A stretch of 17,443 nucleotides of DNA from JAGVVZ01 sp964373165 (lineage in GTDB: Archaea; Aenigmatarchaeota; Aenigmatarchaeia; CG10238-14): assembly GCA_964373165.1 (NCBI GenBank), contig CAYJTF010000016.1, forward strand, positions 1 through 17,443, in the 5' to 3' direction. The notes below the pieces were generated by a model that was given only the letters and a program-made list of their open reading frames with translations, was not told the DNA's origin and did no database searches. Made by a program: the position numbers and the translations under genes. This document shows positions 6,111 through 13,713 of this stretch, one piece after another. Each line of letters begins with the position of its first letter. The stretch's first letter is position 1.

Positions 6111-7469
6111 ATGTTAGAAGTAAAATCAAGTTTAACAAGAAACGGGATAAGCACAACTGTGCTAAATAAAAAATACTTTGTTAGATATAATACTAAATGT
6201 TGGAAAAATTATAAACAATCAATGAAAAATTTTTTATCTGATAACGTATCATTTTTAGGAAGTTTTCACTTGCCCATTTTTTTTGGTGATAATAATATAA
6301 AATTCAATACATCTGAACCATTGATCAAACCTTGGATTTATCAAATGATGACTAAATACATACCATATTCCTCTGATGCTGATAAAATATCAACATCTCA
6401 GTTTTTAATAAAATTTTTGAATTTGGAATTCGAATTTAATGATTCGAATATCAAACTACCTGAAAACGATTTTGATGTCGAAGAAAGGGCTTTAATTAAC
6501 TTTACTTTTGGTAAAGAAAGTTTGGTTACTCTAGGTATATGTGATGAAATAGGCCTCGAAAATAATTTAGTGTACTTCGAGTCACCAACATCACGTATTG
6601 AAACAAAAATAAAAAGAGGGTATTCTCTAATATTCTCAAAAAGATTCAACAAAAAAATAAATAGAGTTAGAACAAATTTTTACGACTTATGTGACGCTGC
6701 AAACTTTAATAAAAATCAAACAGAATGGGGATACGGAAACGAACTTACTCAATATGCTATTCAATCTCTGCCAATAATTAATGAAAACAAAACAAAATTT
6801 ATTATATTTGGAAATGAAAAAAGCTGTAATGATTTTTATATAAATTCAGAGGGATACAAATCATATCCCGTATTCGACCAGTCAAGTGATTGGACAAAAG
6901 AATTAAATAATATGATAAGAATTATCACGAACAATAAAACAAGTGTTTTTAGTATAGTAGAACCTATAAATGAATTAGCTGTAATAAAGATACTTCATAA
7001 TAGATACAAAAATTTAGGACGTTTTCAATTTTCATGTTTTCCCGACAATCATCTTCTACCATCAGAAAACGCTTGGTGTCATTCTTGCACAAAATGCCTT
7101 AGAAATTTTGTTTTTTTAAAGGCTATCGGAATTGATGTCACGAGTGTCGGATTTAAAGAAAATCTATTTGGAAAAAAATATACAAATATGTTCTCATTAT
7201 TTAATGGAACTACAAAACATGGAATACCTTATGACGATAGCGGATTAAATAGAGATGAAATATTATTCGCTTTTTATTTAGCATATAAAAGAGGAGAAAG
7301 TGGACATGCTATCAGTTTATTTAAACAGAAATATTTAGATGAAGCAAAACAAAGAGAAGATGAACTATATAAAGAATTTTCTGGTATTTTTAATTCCAGA
7401 ACCATGCCATCAGAAATAAAAAGCAAAGTAGTTAGTATTTTTAAAGAAGAACTATCAAACGGGTTTTAG
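6111..7469 (+). CDS. MurL-like PP-loop enzyme with a CxxCxxC motif
   Basis: A 452-residue soluble protein. Residues 131-142 (FTFGKESLVTLG) are a PP-loop (SGGxDS) pyrophosphatase motif in degenerate form, followed by an alpha/beta core with YFESP (155-159), GYGNELTQYAIQ (207-218) and IIFGNEKSC (231-239). Near the C-terminus, WCHSCTKCLRNFVFLKAIG (322-340) puts Cys323, Cys326 and Cys329 in the CxxCxxC arrangement I associate with MurL-type enzymes, which adenylate a peptidyl carboxylate. PP-loop enzymes activate carboxylates or carbonyls as adenylates. The N-terminal 120 residues carry no motif I know. Between an ATP-grasp enzyme and an E1, it most likely activates a peptide or amino-acid carboxylate. 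MurL-like is a family resemblance, not proof of epimerase activity. Confidence 0.7.
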   Translation: MLEVKSSLTRNGISTTVLNKKYFVRYNTKCWKNYKQSMKNFLSDNVSFLGSFHLPIFFGDNNIKFNTSEPLIKPWIYQMMTKYIPYSSDADKISTSQFLIKFLNLEFEFNDSNIKLPENDFDVEERALINFTFGKESLVTLGICDEIGLENNLVYFESPTSRIETKIKRGYSLIFSKRFNKKINRVRTNFYDLCDAANFNKNQTEWGYGNELTQYAIQSLPIINENKTKFIIFGNEKSCNDFYINSEGYKSYPVFDQSSDWTKELNNMIRIITNNKTSVFSIVEPINELAVIKILHNRYKNLGRFQFSCFPDNHLLPSENAWCHSCTKCLRNFVFLKAIGIDVTSVGFKENLFGKKYTNMFSLFNGTTKHGIPYDDSGLNRDEILFAFYLAYKRGESGHAISLFKQKYLDEAKQREDELYKEFSGIFNSRTMPSEIKSKVVSIFKEELSNGF

Positions 7470-7504
7470 AATAACTTAATAACATTGTCTTTTCAAGTTT
7501 TCTT

Positions 7505-8500
7505 ATGAATAATAGATATGATAGACAAGAAAAACTTAAAGATGTGGGATTTGATCAGAGCAAAATATCGAAAAGCCATGTAATCATAATTGGCATTGGC
7601 GCCTTAGGTAGTAAATCAGCCGAATTGCTTGCAAGGGCTGGTATAAAAAAAATAACTGTAGTGGATAGAGATTTTACAGAATTAAATAATATTTCAAAAC
7701 AATCTATGTATACAGAAAAAGATGTTGGATTACCAAAAGCAATAGTTGCTAAAAGAGAAATAAAATTAATAAATTCCAAAATAAAAGTCGATGCTGTGGT
7801 TGATGATTTTAATTATAAAAATGCTGAAAAAATAGTGAAAAACTCTGATTTAGTTATAGATGGGTCCGATAATCTAGAAACTAGATTTTTAATTAATGAT
7901 GTTTGCGTAAAAAACAAAATACCTTGGATATATGGAGCTATAATAAGAACAGAAGGTACCAGTTTCAATATAGTACCAAAAAGTTTTTGTCTTAGATGTG
8001 TATTTAGAAAAACACCAGAAATTAAAGATTTGGAAATATGTGAAAATATTGGTTTATTGAATTCTTTGCCTTCAGTCATAGCATCCAAACAAGTGACAGA
8101 AGCTTTCAAAATTTTGTCTGGGTGTGATTATTCCAAAAAGTATTTCAGAGTAAACATTTGGAATGATACTTTTGAGTTATTGAATATAAAAAAAGATCCT
8201 AAATGCGAAGTCTGTTCCCAGAAAAATTTTAGCTTTTTAAATGGTGAAATCGGATCAAAAATAACAAAAATGTGCGGACAAAATTCTTTCCAAATTGATA
8301 CAAAAATAAAAGTTAGAAATTTGAAAAAGATTTCAGAGAAATTAAAAAAAATAGGTAACGTATCTTATAATAAATATTTAATTCATTTTCGAATAAACAA
8401 CAAACAAATCTCATTGTATAAAAATGGTAGATCTATAATCTCCGGTGTTAAAAACGGGAGTGAAGCAAAATCTCTTTTAGCAAAATATATAGGAAATTAG
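7505..8500 (+). CDS. E1-like adenylyltransferase (MoeB/ThiF/UbaA family)
   Basis: Activates the C-terminal Gly of a ubiquitin-like protein (ThiS, MoaD or SAMP) as acyl-adenylate. Visible parts are RYDRQ (4-8), the Rossmann loop GIGALG (30-35) with Asp54 (VVDRD), KQSMYTEKDVGLPKA (65-79), DGSDN (119-123), zinc cysteines CLRC (162-165) and CEVC (234-237), and candidate catalytic Cys179 in EICENIGLLN. The canonical 'NLQRQ' is NISKQ here, a Lys for Arg change in the ATP site, and 'GVLGP' is GLLNS. The C-terminal domain (about 255-331: CGQNSFQI, YKNGRSIISGVKNG, AKYIG) is the one attached to archaeal/Bacillus ThiF-type proteins. It lies 35 bases after the PP-loop gene and 37 before the peptidase. 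No small GG-ended protein is next to it, so the carrier is encoded elsewhere or replaced by another acceptor. Confidence 0.88.
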   Translation: MNNRYDRQEKLKDVGFDQSKISKSHVIIIGIGALGSKSAELLARAGIKKITVVDRDFTELNNISKQSMYTEKDVGLPKAIVAKREIKLINSKIKVDAVVDDFNYKNAEKIVKNSDLVIDGSDNLETRFLINDVCVKNKIPWIYGAIIRTEGTSFNIVPKSFCLRCVFRKTPEIKDLEICENIGLLNSLPSVIASKQVTEAFKILSGCDYSKKYFRVNIWNDTFELLNIKKDPKCEVCSQKNFSFLNGEIGSKITKMCGQNSFQIDTKIKVRNLKKISEKLKKIGNVSYNKYLIHFRINNKQISLYKNGRSIISGVKNGSEAKSLLAKYIGN

Positions 8501-8537
8501 AATCAATCTTTATATATAGACTAAACTAACTGATTCT

Positions 8538-8924
8538 ATGAAATTTGAAAATGCGGATGACATAAAGAGTAGATTAAACAGTCTAGTAAATATTCTGCAA
8601 ATGGAACATGTTGATATGCAAAGAATATTCTGCATAAGAAGTTATGAATCAAAATCTAAAGCTTTGGCCAGGATATGGAGTTTTCCAAAAATTTGGCAAA
8701 ACGCATTAAATATGAAAGCGCACTACGTTATTGAAGTCATATCTCACAAATTTGACAAATTAAGTAAGGAGGAGCAAGATAAAACACTAATCCATGAACT
8801 GATGCACATACCAAAATCTTTCGGTGGTGGCTTGGTTCCACATAAATCATTCGGGAAACATATAGATGATAAAAAAATAGAAGAAATGTATAAAATATAC
8901 AAATATAATCTAAAAGAAAAATAA
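8538..8924 (+). CDS. small HExxH metallopeptidase-like protein
   Basis: A 128-residue soluble protein. LIHELMHIP (84-92) gives the zincin motif with His86, Glu87 and His90, and GLVPHKSFGKHID (98-110) supplies His102 and His108 as possible third ligands. The layout resembles compact 'putative (phage) metallopeptidase' domains, in which AHYVIEVISHKFDKLSKEEQ leads into the HELxHIP helix. The family is short and usually of unknown substrate. As the last gene of the ATP-grasp/PP-loop/E1 run, it may mature a precursor peptide or remove a conjugated tag, as JAB peptidases do in other E1 systems. It is not a JAB peptidase by sequence. It has no signal peptide, so it acts in the cytoplasm. Confidence 0.75.
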   Translation: MKFENADDIKSRLNSLVNILQMEHVDMQRIFCIRSYESKSKALARIWSFPKIWQNALNMKAHYVIEVISHKFDKLSKEEQDKTLIHELMHIPKSFGGGLVPHKSFGKHIDDKKIEEMYKIYKYNLKEK

Positions 8925-9123
8925 TTCAGATTCAATCAAATAATTCTAAAATCAGATGTTTCCTGTTTATGTGTTTAGGTAATAAAAGATCAAAGTTATT
9001 ATTTAGTGATGCCTATTTAAGTAAAAATAAGACACGTTTCACCTTCTTTTTCATATTCAAAGAAATCATACTTCCAAAAATGCTATAATGAAATTTCTAT
9101 TTAATAAGAAGTGAGGTGGTTAT

Positions 9124-9258
9124 ATGAGATGCGAGACATGCAACGGATATAGGTATTATAAATTTATACGTGGTATGACTAGAACTCAACTATGTCTTGG
9201 GTGCGGTAACACCCTAAATTCTAATATTTTACTAGAGTCTATATTTGGTTCGAGGTAG
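9124..9258 (+). CDS. 44-residue zinc-ribbon protein
   Basis: A very short gene: MRCETCNGYRYYKF at the start and LCLGCGNTLNSN in the middle give two CxxC pairs (Cys3, Cys6 and Cys24, Cys27) of a minimal zinc ribbon. A strong SD, GAGGTGGT (9114-9121), lies 2-5 bases from the ATG, among the clearest in the window, which argues for real translation. The TAG is 5 bases before the probable CTG start of the DUF763 gene, so the two are likely coupled. Possible roles are binding RNA or DNA together with the DUF763 protein. No catalytic residues are visible. Confidence 0.7.
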   Translation: MRCETCNGYRYYKFIRGMTRTQLCLGCGNTLNSNILLESIFGSR

Positions 9259-9263
9259 ATCAT

Positions 9264-10364
9264 CTGTTCAAAACAGGTTGTATTGATTTACCTTTACACA
9301 ATGGACATGCTCCAAAATGGTTATTCAGAAAAATGGTTAGATTAAGTACAGAAATAGTCAAAATAGTTGTGAAAGATTATGGGCATGATGAGTTATTAAA
9401 TAGGTTATCAAATCCTTTTTGGTTTCAAGCTTTTTCTTGTGTCATAGGATTTGATTGGCACTCGTCAGGCGTAACCACAACTACATGTGGTGCTCTAAAA
9501 CAAGCATTAAATAATTCTAATTTGGGACTCGCCGTAACTGGAGGTAAAGGAAAAGTATCAAAAAATACAATAAGTGAAATAGAAAATAATTCTTTTAATT
9601 TATCAGCAAAAATTGTTGAAAAACTAAAATATAGTAGTAAATTATCAGCAAAAATTGATAATTCTTGTGTTCAAGATGGTTATCAACTTTATCATCATTG
9701 TTTTATTTTTAATGAAAGGGGCAACTGGATTGTAATACAGCAAGGAATGAATATGAAAAATAACTATGCAAGAAGATATCATTGGATATATAACAAAGTT
9801 GTGAGTTTTGTTGAAAGTCCCCATAAAGCTATATGTTGTGATAAAGTAGAAAATGGTGTCTTAAATATAACTTCTAAAGAAAACGAAGAAATAAGAAAAG
9901 GTAGTTTAGATTTAATAAAAGATAATCCAATACATCTAAAAAAATATTTTAAATCAGAACAAAAAATGATTACAGATTTTACAAACAATAACTTAATTTT
10001 TCCATCAAGACACAATATTTTGAAAATAGATATATCTAGTAATGGTTGGAACGTTCTAAAGAGAGCATATGAAATACAGCCAAAAAATTATGAAGAACTA
10101 ATTTCTTTGAATGGCATGGGACCAAAAAAAATCAGAGCCTTAGCTTTGGTGTCAGATCTAATTTATGGAACACAAATTAATTGGAAGGATCCTGTGAAAT
10201 ATAGTTTTGCCCATGGAGGAAAAGATAGAATACCATATCCTATAGATGAAGAGACATATGAAAACAGTATATTAACTCTTAAAGAATCAATAGAAGCGGC
10301 TGAATTAAATAAAAAAGAAAAAATTACAGCTTTAAAGCAACTATCAGTCTTAATAAACAATTAA
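9264..10364 (+). CDS. DUF763 protein, probable CTG start
   Basis: A nucleic-acid-associated family of unknown function, common in archaea. FWFQAFSCVIGFDWHSSGVTTTTCGALKQAL and SFAHGGKDRIPYPID are its signature blocks, and LISLNGMGPKKIRALALVSD is a helix-hairpin-helix near the C-terminus (about residues 279-298 in the long form), pointing to DNA or RNA binding. The first ATG in frame is at 9333, yet family homology (KTGCIDLPLHNGHAPKWLFRKM) continues upstream to about 9270. No ATG, GTG or TTG exists between the in-frame stop at 9222 and 9333. The CTG at 9264 has GAGGT at 9252-9256 with 7-base spacing, giving a 366-residue protein of normal family length. A base error creating this situation is the alternative. 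Confidence 0.85.
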   Translation: MFKTGCIDLPLHNGHAPKWLFRKMVRLSTEIVKIVVKDYGHDELLNRLSNPFWFQAFSCVIGFDWHSSGVTTTTCGALKQALNNSNLGLAVTGGKGKVSKNTISEIENNSFNLSAKIVEKLKYSSKLSAKIDNSCVQDGYQLYHHCFIFNERGNWIVIQQGMNMKNNYARRYHWIYNKVVSFVESPHKAICCDKVENGVLNITSKENEEIRKGSLDLIKDNPIHLKKYFKSEQKMITDFTNNNLIFPSRHNILKIDISSNGWNVLKRAYEIQPKNYEELISLNGMGPKKIRALALVSDLIYGTQINWKDPVKYSFAHGGKDRIPYPIDEETYENSILTLKESIEAAELNKKEKITALKQLSVLINN

Positions 10365-10379
10365 TTATAAAATATTATA

Positions 10380-11171
10380 ATGAACAAAAAAATTGAACAT
10401 GCTAGAAAGGCGTTTGAAAACAAGGATATAGAAGAGTCGAAAAAAGCGCATGAGCATTTAATAAATGAAAAACACCACATGGAAACTGAGGGAGAATATA
10501 TAGGTGATTTTGTTTATGGAGCTATAGATGGAATAGTGACAACATTTTCTGTAGTATCAGGTGTTGCAGGAGCATCATTATCTTCATCTATTGTCATTAT
10601 ATTAGGTTTTGGGAATCTTTTTGCGGATGGGTTCTCTATGGCAGTAGGAAATTATCTTAGTGCAAAATCTGAAATGGAATATCAACAACAAGAAAGGAAA
10701 CGAGAAGAATGGGAAATTAAGAATGTGCCTGAAGGTGAAATAGAAGAAATAAGAAGTATTTATAAAAAAAAGGGATTTGGAGGGCAGAAACTAGAAGACA
10801 TAGTCAAAGTGATAACATCAAACAAAAAAATATGGGTAGATACAATGATGATAGAAGAATTAAATATAATACCTAAACATAAATCACCATTTAAAAGTGC
10901 TATATCTACTTTTATAGCGTTTGTTATTGCGGGTTTTATCCCTCTTTTAACTTACGTAATGTCTTATTTTATACCGTCATTGGTGTATCGTACCTTTTCA
11001 ATTTCTATATTTCTTACAGCTATAGCTTTATTTACAGTCGGTGCAGCTAAGGTATTAGTCACAAAGAAAAAATGGTGGAAAAGTGGATTTGAAATTTTAC
11101 TTATAGGTGGTTTAGCGGCAACTATAGCATATATAATAGGTTCTATGCTAAAAGGTCTTCTTGTTATTTAA
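10380..11171 (+). CDS. VIT1/CCC1-family iron/manganese transporter
   Basis: A 263-residue membrane protein of the vacuolar iron transporter type, which exports Fe2+ or Mn2+ from the cytosol. After a His-rich helical N-terminus (about 1-35, HEHLINEKHHMETEGEYIGD), the first helices carry GDFVYGAIDGIVTTFSVVSGVAGA and GFGNLFADGFSMAVGNYLSAKSE, the family signature whose Asp and Met residues line the ion path. A cytosolic helical hairpin rich in Glu/Lys (about 98-160) is the metal-binding domain known in plant VIT1. Three further hydrophobic segments lie near 165-195, 205-225 and 235-262. Fifteen bases separate it from DUF763. It converges with the minus-strand methyltransferase remnant. Confidence 0.88.
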   Translation: MNKKIEHARKAFENKDIEESKKAHEHLINEKHHMETEGEYIGDFVYGAIDGIVTTFSVVSGVAGASLSSSIVIILGFGNLFADGFSMAVGNYLSAKSEMEYQQQERKREEWEIKNVPEGEIEEIRSIYKKKGFGGQKLEDIVKVITSNKKIWVDTMMIEELNIIPKHKSPFKSAISTFIAFVIAGFIPLLTYVMSYFIPSLVYRTFSISIFLTAIALFTVGAAKVLVTKKKWWKSGFEILLIGGLAATIAYIIGSMLKGLLVI

Positions 11172-11199
11172 AAAGGTAAACTAAAAATTAAAATAGCTA

Positions 11200-11752
11200 T
11201 TACTGAGTGAGCAATAACAAAAATGAAGAAAACCACCAATCTCGATGGTATTGTGTTGCTTCCACGCTGTATCCTTTTGATTTGAAAAAAGTCTTCCGGT
11301 CCTCATCTCGACGATATGAATTCCAAAAAAATCTTGGTTGTAAATTGCCAAGAGTGTTGAATAAAACGGTAATTATTTTGTCAAATAATTTTTTATAGAC
11401 TGTTTCGATAACAACAAGATCGTTCCCAACCCTTGCGGTTTCTAAAAACACTATTTTTGGATCTGGGTATGTGAAGAACCATTAAAAGGAGTAAAGTATC
11501 AAATGATTTATCTGGAAGCGGTGAACGCTTTCCATCGTATATTATTGGCTTGATTGTGCTAACCCAACTTTTGTCGGAAATGTCAACCAGAGTTAAATCT
11601 CTACCTTCTTTTGTCAAAAGGTCGGCCACATGTCCGGTACCGCAACCGATATCAAGAATTCTCTTGGAATGTTTTATGTACGGCAAAACTCTAGCAACAA
11701 CAATTTTTGCTCTTTTGTAAGTGAGAGCGTGAATAATATTCGGTACTTTCAT
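11200..11752 (-). pseudogene. class I SAM methyltransferase, frameshifted
   Basis: From the internal ATG at 11752, MKVPNIIHALTYKRAKIVVA leads to ILDIGCGTGHVADLLTKEG (SAM motif I), LTLVDIS and the SPLPDKSFDTLLLLMVLHIP block typical of methyltransferase family 11. Near 11462-11475 the frame is lost: an extra C in CCC turns HIPDPKIVFLETARVGNDLV into HIPRSKNSVFRNRKGW. The correct frame continues as VVIETVYKKLFDKI to WFSSFLLLLTQ and TAA at 11202-11200. G+C is near 40%, higher than the neighbours. One frameshift could be a sequencing error. With the odd 5' fusion, decay after transfer seems more likely. The substrate cannot be read. Confidence 0.75.
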
Positions 11753-11962
11753 TTTTGTAATATTGTTTAAATTTGGTAAAATTATATCAGTTTTTGGCTC
11801 TGTAGTTGAAGTAGATTCTATCTTGGCAAACGTTGTAGTAGTAAAATATGTAGTTGTTTCTGTCTGAGTTGTGGTAGTCGAACTAGTATATGAATTATTA
11901 TTTTGAATAACACAATCACTAAAGGTTAATAGAGAAAATAGTAATAATAGAGAAAATCTCAT
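11753..11962 (-). pseudogene. N-terminal stub of a lipoprotein, fused in frame to the methyltransferase
   Basis: The first 70 codons of the frame starting at 11962 encode MRFSLLLLFSLLTFSDC, a signal peptide with a cysteine at a lipobox-like position (FSDC, not ideal), then a Thr/Ser/Glu-rich linker (SSTTTTQTETTTYFTTTTF) typical of archaeal surface lipoproteins. A cytosolic SAM methyltransferase follows in the same frame, which makes no biological sense as one exported enzyme. I read this as a truncated lipoprotein gene whose remainder was replaced by the methyltransferase segment near 11750. It lies 36 bases after the zinc-finger/HIH gene and was probably the last gene of that minus-strand operon. 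Confidence 0.6.
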
Positions 11963-11998
11963 AATATTTAATAAAGGCTACTCTAATGGCATTTCTCT

Positions 11999-12667
11999 TT
12001 ATGAATTGTCTTTAGAATAATCCGTTACAGAACTCATTTGTTTTTCCAGGTTTTCCTGGTTTTCATTATCATAACTTATCAAAATTTTATCTAAATCATT
12101 GAATATATAATTTCCATAATCATAGTTTTGCGCCCAATTTTCGTTTTCATGTTTTATAAACATTTTCAAAGTTTTGTCACCACTGGTGCAATATTTCTGG
12201 CCATTATCCAAATAAAAACAATCGGAATCAAAGTTCATTCCCATGGATTTAAATAATAAGTTAAGTGGTACATTAGTTGCATGTATATGAATAACTGTAC
12301 CTGCGCCTGGGCCACCTTCAAAATGTACATAAGGAGTTTTTACATAATATTGTGGTGGTATGGGTGTTATCTCTTTACCATCTAAATATATACCTATATC
12401 TGCATGGATATGTGTAGATCCTAGTTGACCTATTTGAGATCCAGGAGTTGTATTAACTCCTCTATAAACTATAAATCCTACAACAAGAGTTATAAAAGCT
12501 ATAATTAGGTATGTACTAAATTTCTTGGGTAATTTTAATTTGGTTTTATCCGCTTCTTTATTTTTCAATTTTTTTTCGTGTTTAGAATTTACATGCTGTT
12601 TTAAAGCTGTTTCTGAATCGAATTTTCTCTTGCAAACATCACATTCGTATTTATTCATTTTTTTCAC
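11999..12667 (-). CDS. membrane-anchored HIH-motif protein with cytosolic C2H2 zinc finger
   Basis: A 222-residue protein with three parts. Residues 7-31 form a C2H2 zinc finger (Cys9, Cys12, His25, His30: YECDVCKRKF, ALKQHVNSKH), a basic linker follows, and 51-69 is a membrane helix (LIIAFITLVVGFIVY). The remainder is extracytoplasmic: GSTHIHADIGIYLDGKEI (83-100), YVHFEGGPGAGTVIHIHA (113-130), and two cysteines (150, 160) that could pair. The repeated His-x-His and the family pattern 'VHlE.g.gxVIHIHAtgv' suggest metal binding. Similar archaeal proteins are often found near thioredoxin/VKOR-type genes. It lies 6 bases after ccdA. A cytosolic zinc finger on an exported metal-binding domain could relay a signal, but that is inference. 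Confidence 0.72.
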   Translation of the reverse strand: MKKMNKYECDVCKRKFDSETALKQHVNSKHEKKLKNKEADKTKLKLPKKFSTYLIIAFITLVVGFIVYRGVNTTPGSQIGQLGSTHIHADIGIYLDGKEITPIPPQYYVKTPYVHFEGGPGAGTVIHIHATNVPLNLLFKSMGMNFDSDCFYLDNGQKYCTSGDKTLKMFIKHENENWAQNYDYGNYIFNDLDKILISYDNENQENLEKQMSSVTDYSKDNS

Positions 12668-12673
12668 GCTTTA

Positions 12674-13678
12674 TCAATTATTTCGTTTCTTTTTTATTTT
12701 TATGTTTAAATTATTAACCCTAAGTTCTTTAGTTAGTAATAACAATAAGCCAATAATAATTAATAAACCTACTATATTGAAAATGGGCGAATTAAACATA
12801 TTTACAAATATTTTTTGTTTGCCATAAACAAAATCGTATATTGGTTGCGATATATCAATAGGAAGTTGATGAAACACACCAGTACTGTTGTAAATTAAAT
12901 ATATTATTCCTAGAAAGATAAATATTGAACCGCCTATTATATTGGTAAGTCCAGTATTAAATTCCTTACCAAGTAACCTAAATTTTATTGATTTTTGAAA
13001 TATCGGCTTCTCGAATATGTGTATTTTATCAAAAAAGAATGAAAATATGATCAAGGGTATAGATATACCTAAAGAGTAGACAAACATAAGCAAAACAGCA
13101 ACCAGAATAGGTAATGTAGAAGCTAATGTAAGTATGCTAAATACTATTGGTCCTGCGCATCCAGCATACCCAAATGAAAACAAAGCACCAAATATAATAT
13201 TTTCAAAAAAACTATTTAAAAGAATCTTATATATTATAAACATATAAAATGAAAAGACGATAATAGACGCTAAACCAAATGAAATAATTAACAATCCTGA
13301 TAATAAAACCATTTTAGGCTGGTATATTAACAACCAACTACCAACTACAGATGCACCAAGACCTAAAAAAGCATTGAATGAAGCAAATCCAATAAAGAAT
13401 GCTGTAGTCATCAAAACTAGTTTTGTCTTGTTTTTGAATGAAAATGCGAAATAAGCAGGTAGTATTCCAATGCTACATGGCGCAAAAAATAATAATATAC
13501 CACCTATAAAAGCGGATAGTAAAGTTAATTTTTGAACTTCAGATAAACTGGCTGCCTTCACTATTTGCAAATTTTCTGGTATGTTTTCTTCATGAGGATA
13601 ATCTGCAGAATGTCCTAAAACTATAACTGGAAATAATAAAACAAATACTAATAACAAAATATGTTTTAAGTTCAACAT
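12674..13678 (-). CDS. ccdA: CcdA/DsbD-type thiol electron carrier
   Basis: A 334-residue membrane protein. CcdA passes electrons from cytosolic thioredoxin across the membrane to extracytoplasmic thiol proteins through two membrane cysteines. These are in place: Cys68 in GGILLFFAPCSIGILPAYF (59-77) and Cys174 in FSFGYAGCAGPIVFS (167-181), each followed by the family Pro. An N-terminal signal-like helix (1-22) and a short exported stretch with His and Asp (HSADYPHEEN) precede the core, and an extra C-terminal hydrophobic pair (about 255-275, 299-318) makes it longer than the 220-240 residues of minimal CcdA. It follows the triple-thioredoxin gene by 35 bases, its likely partner. Confidence 0.88.
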   Translation of the reverse strand: MLNLKHILLLVFVLLFPVIVLGHSADYPHEENIPENLQIVKAASLSEVQKLTLLSAFIGGILLFFAPCSIGILPAYFAFSFKNKTKLVLMTTAFFIGFASFNAFLGLGASVVGSWLLIYQPKMVLLSGLLIISFGLASIIVFSFYMFIIYKILLNSFFENIIFGALFSFGYAGCAGPIVFSILTLASTLPILVAVLLMFVYSLGISIPLIIFSFFFDKIHIFEKPIFQKSIKFRLLGKEFNTGLTNIIGGSIFIFLGIIYLIYNSTGVFHQLPIDISQPIYDFVYGKQKIFVNMFNSPIFNIVGLLIIIGLLLLLTKELRVNNLNIKIKKKRNN

Positions 13679-13713
13679 AATTTATCCTTTACAAATCTTG
13701 AAAAAGTAGTTAT

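Noticed and set aside
11207..11398. Plus-strand frame of 63 codons over the methyltransferase end
   Set aside because: It lies antisense to a frame that continues the methyltransferase alignment.
11716..11727. TGTAAGTGAGAG in the methyltransferase as a motif copy
   Set aside because: Only the AAGTGAGAG part matches, and it is inside coding sequence of the methyltransferase.
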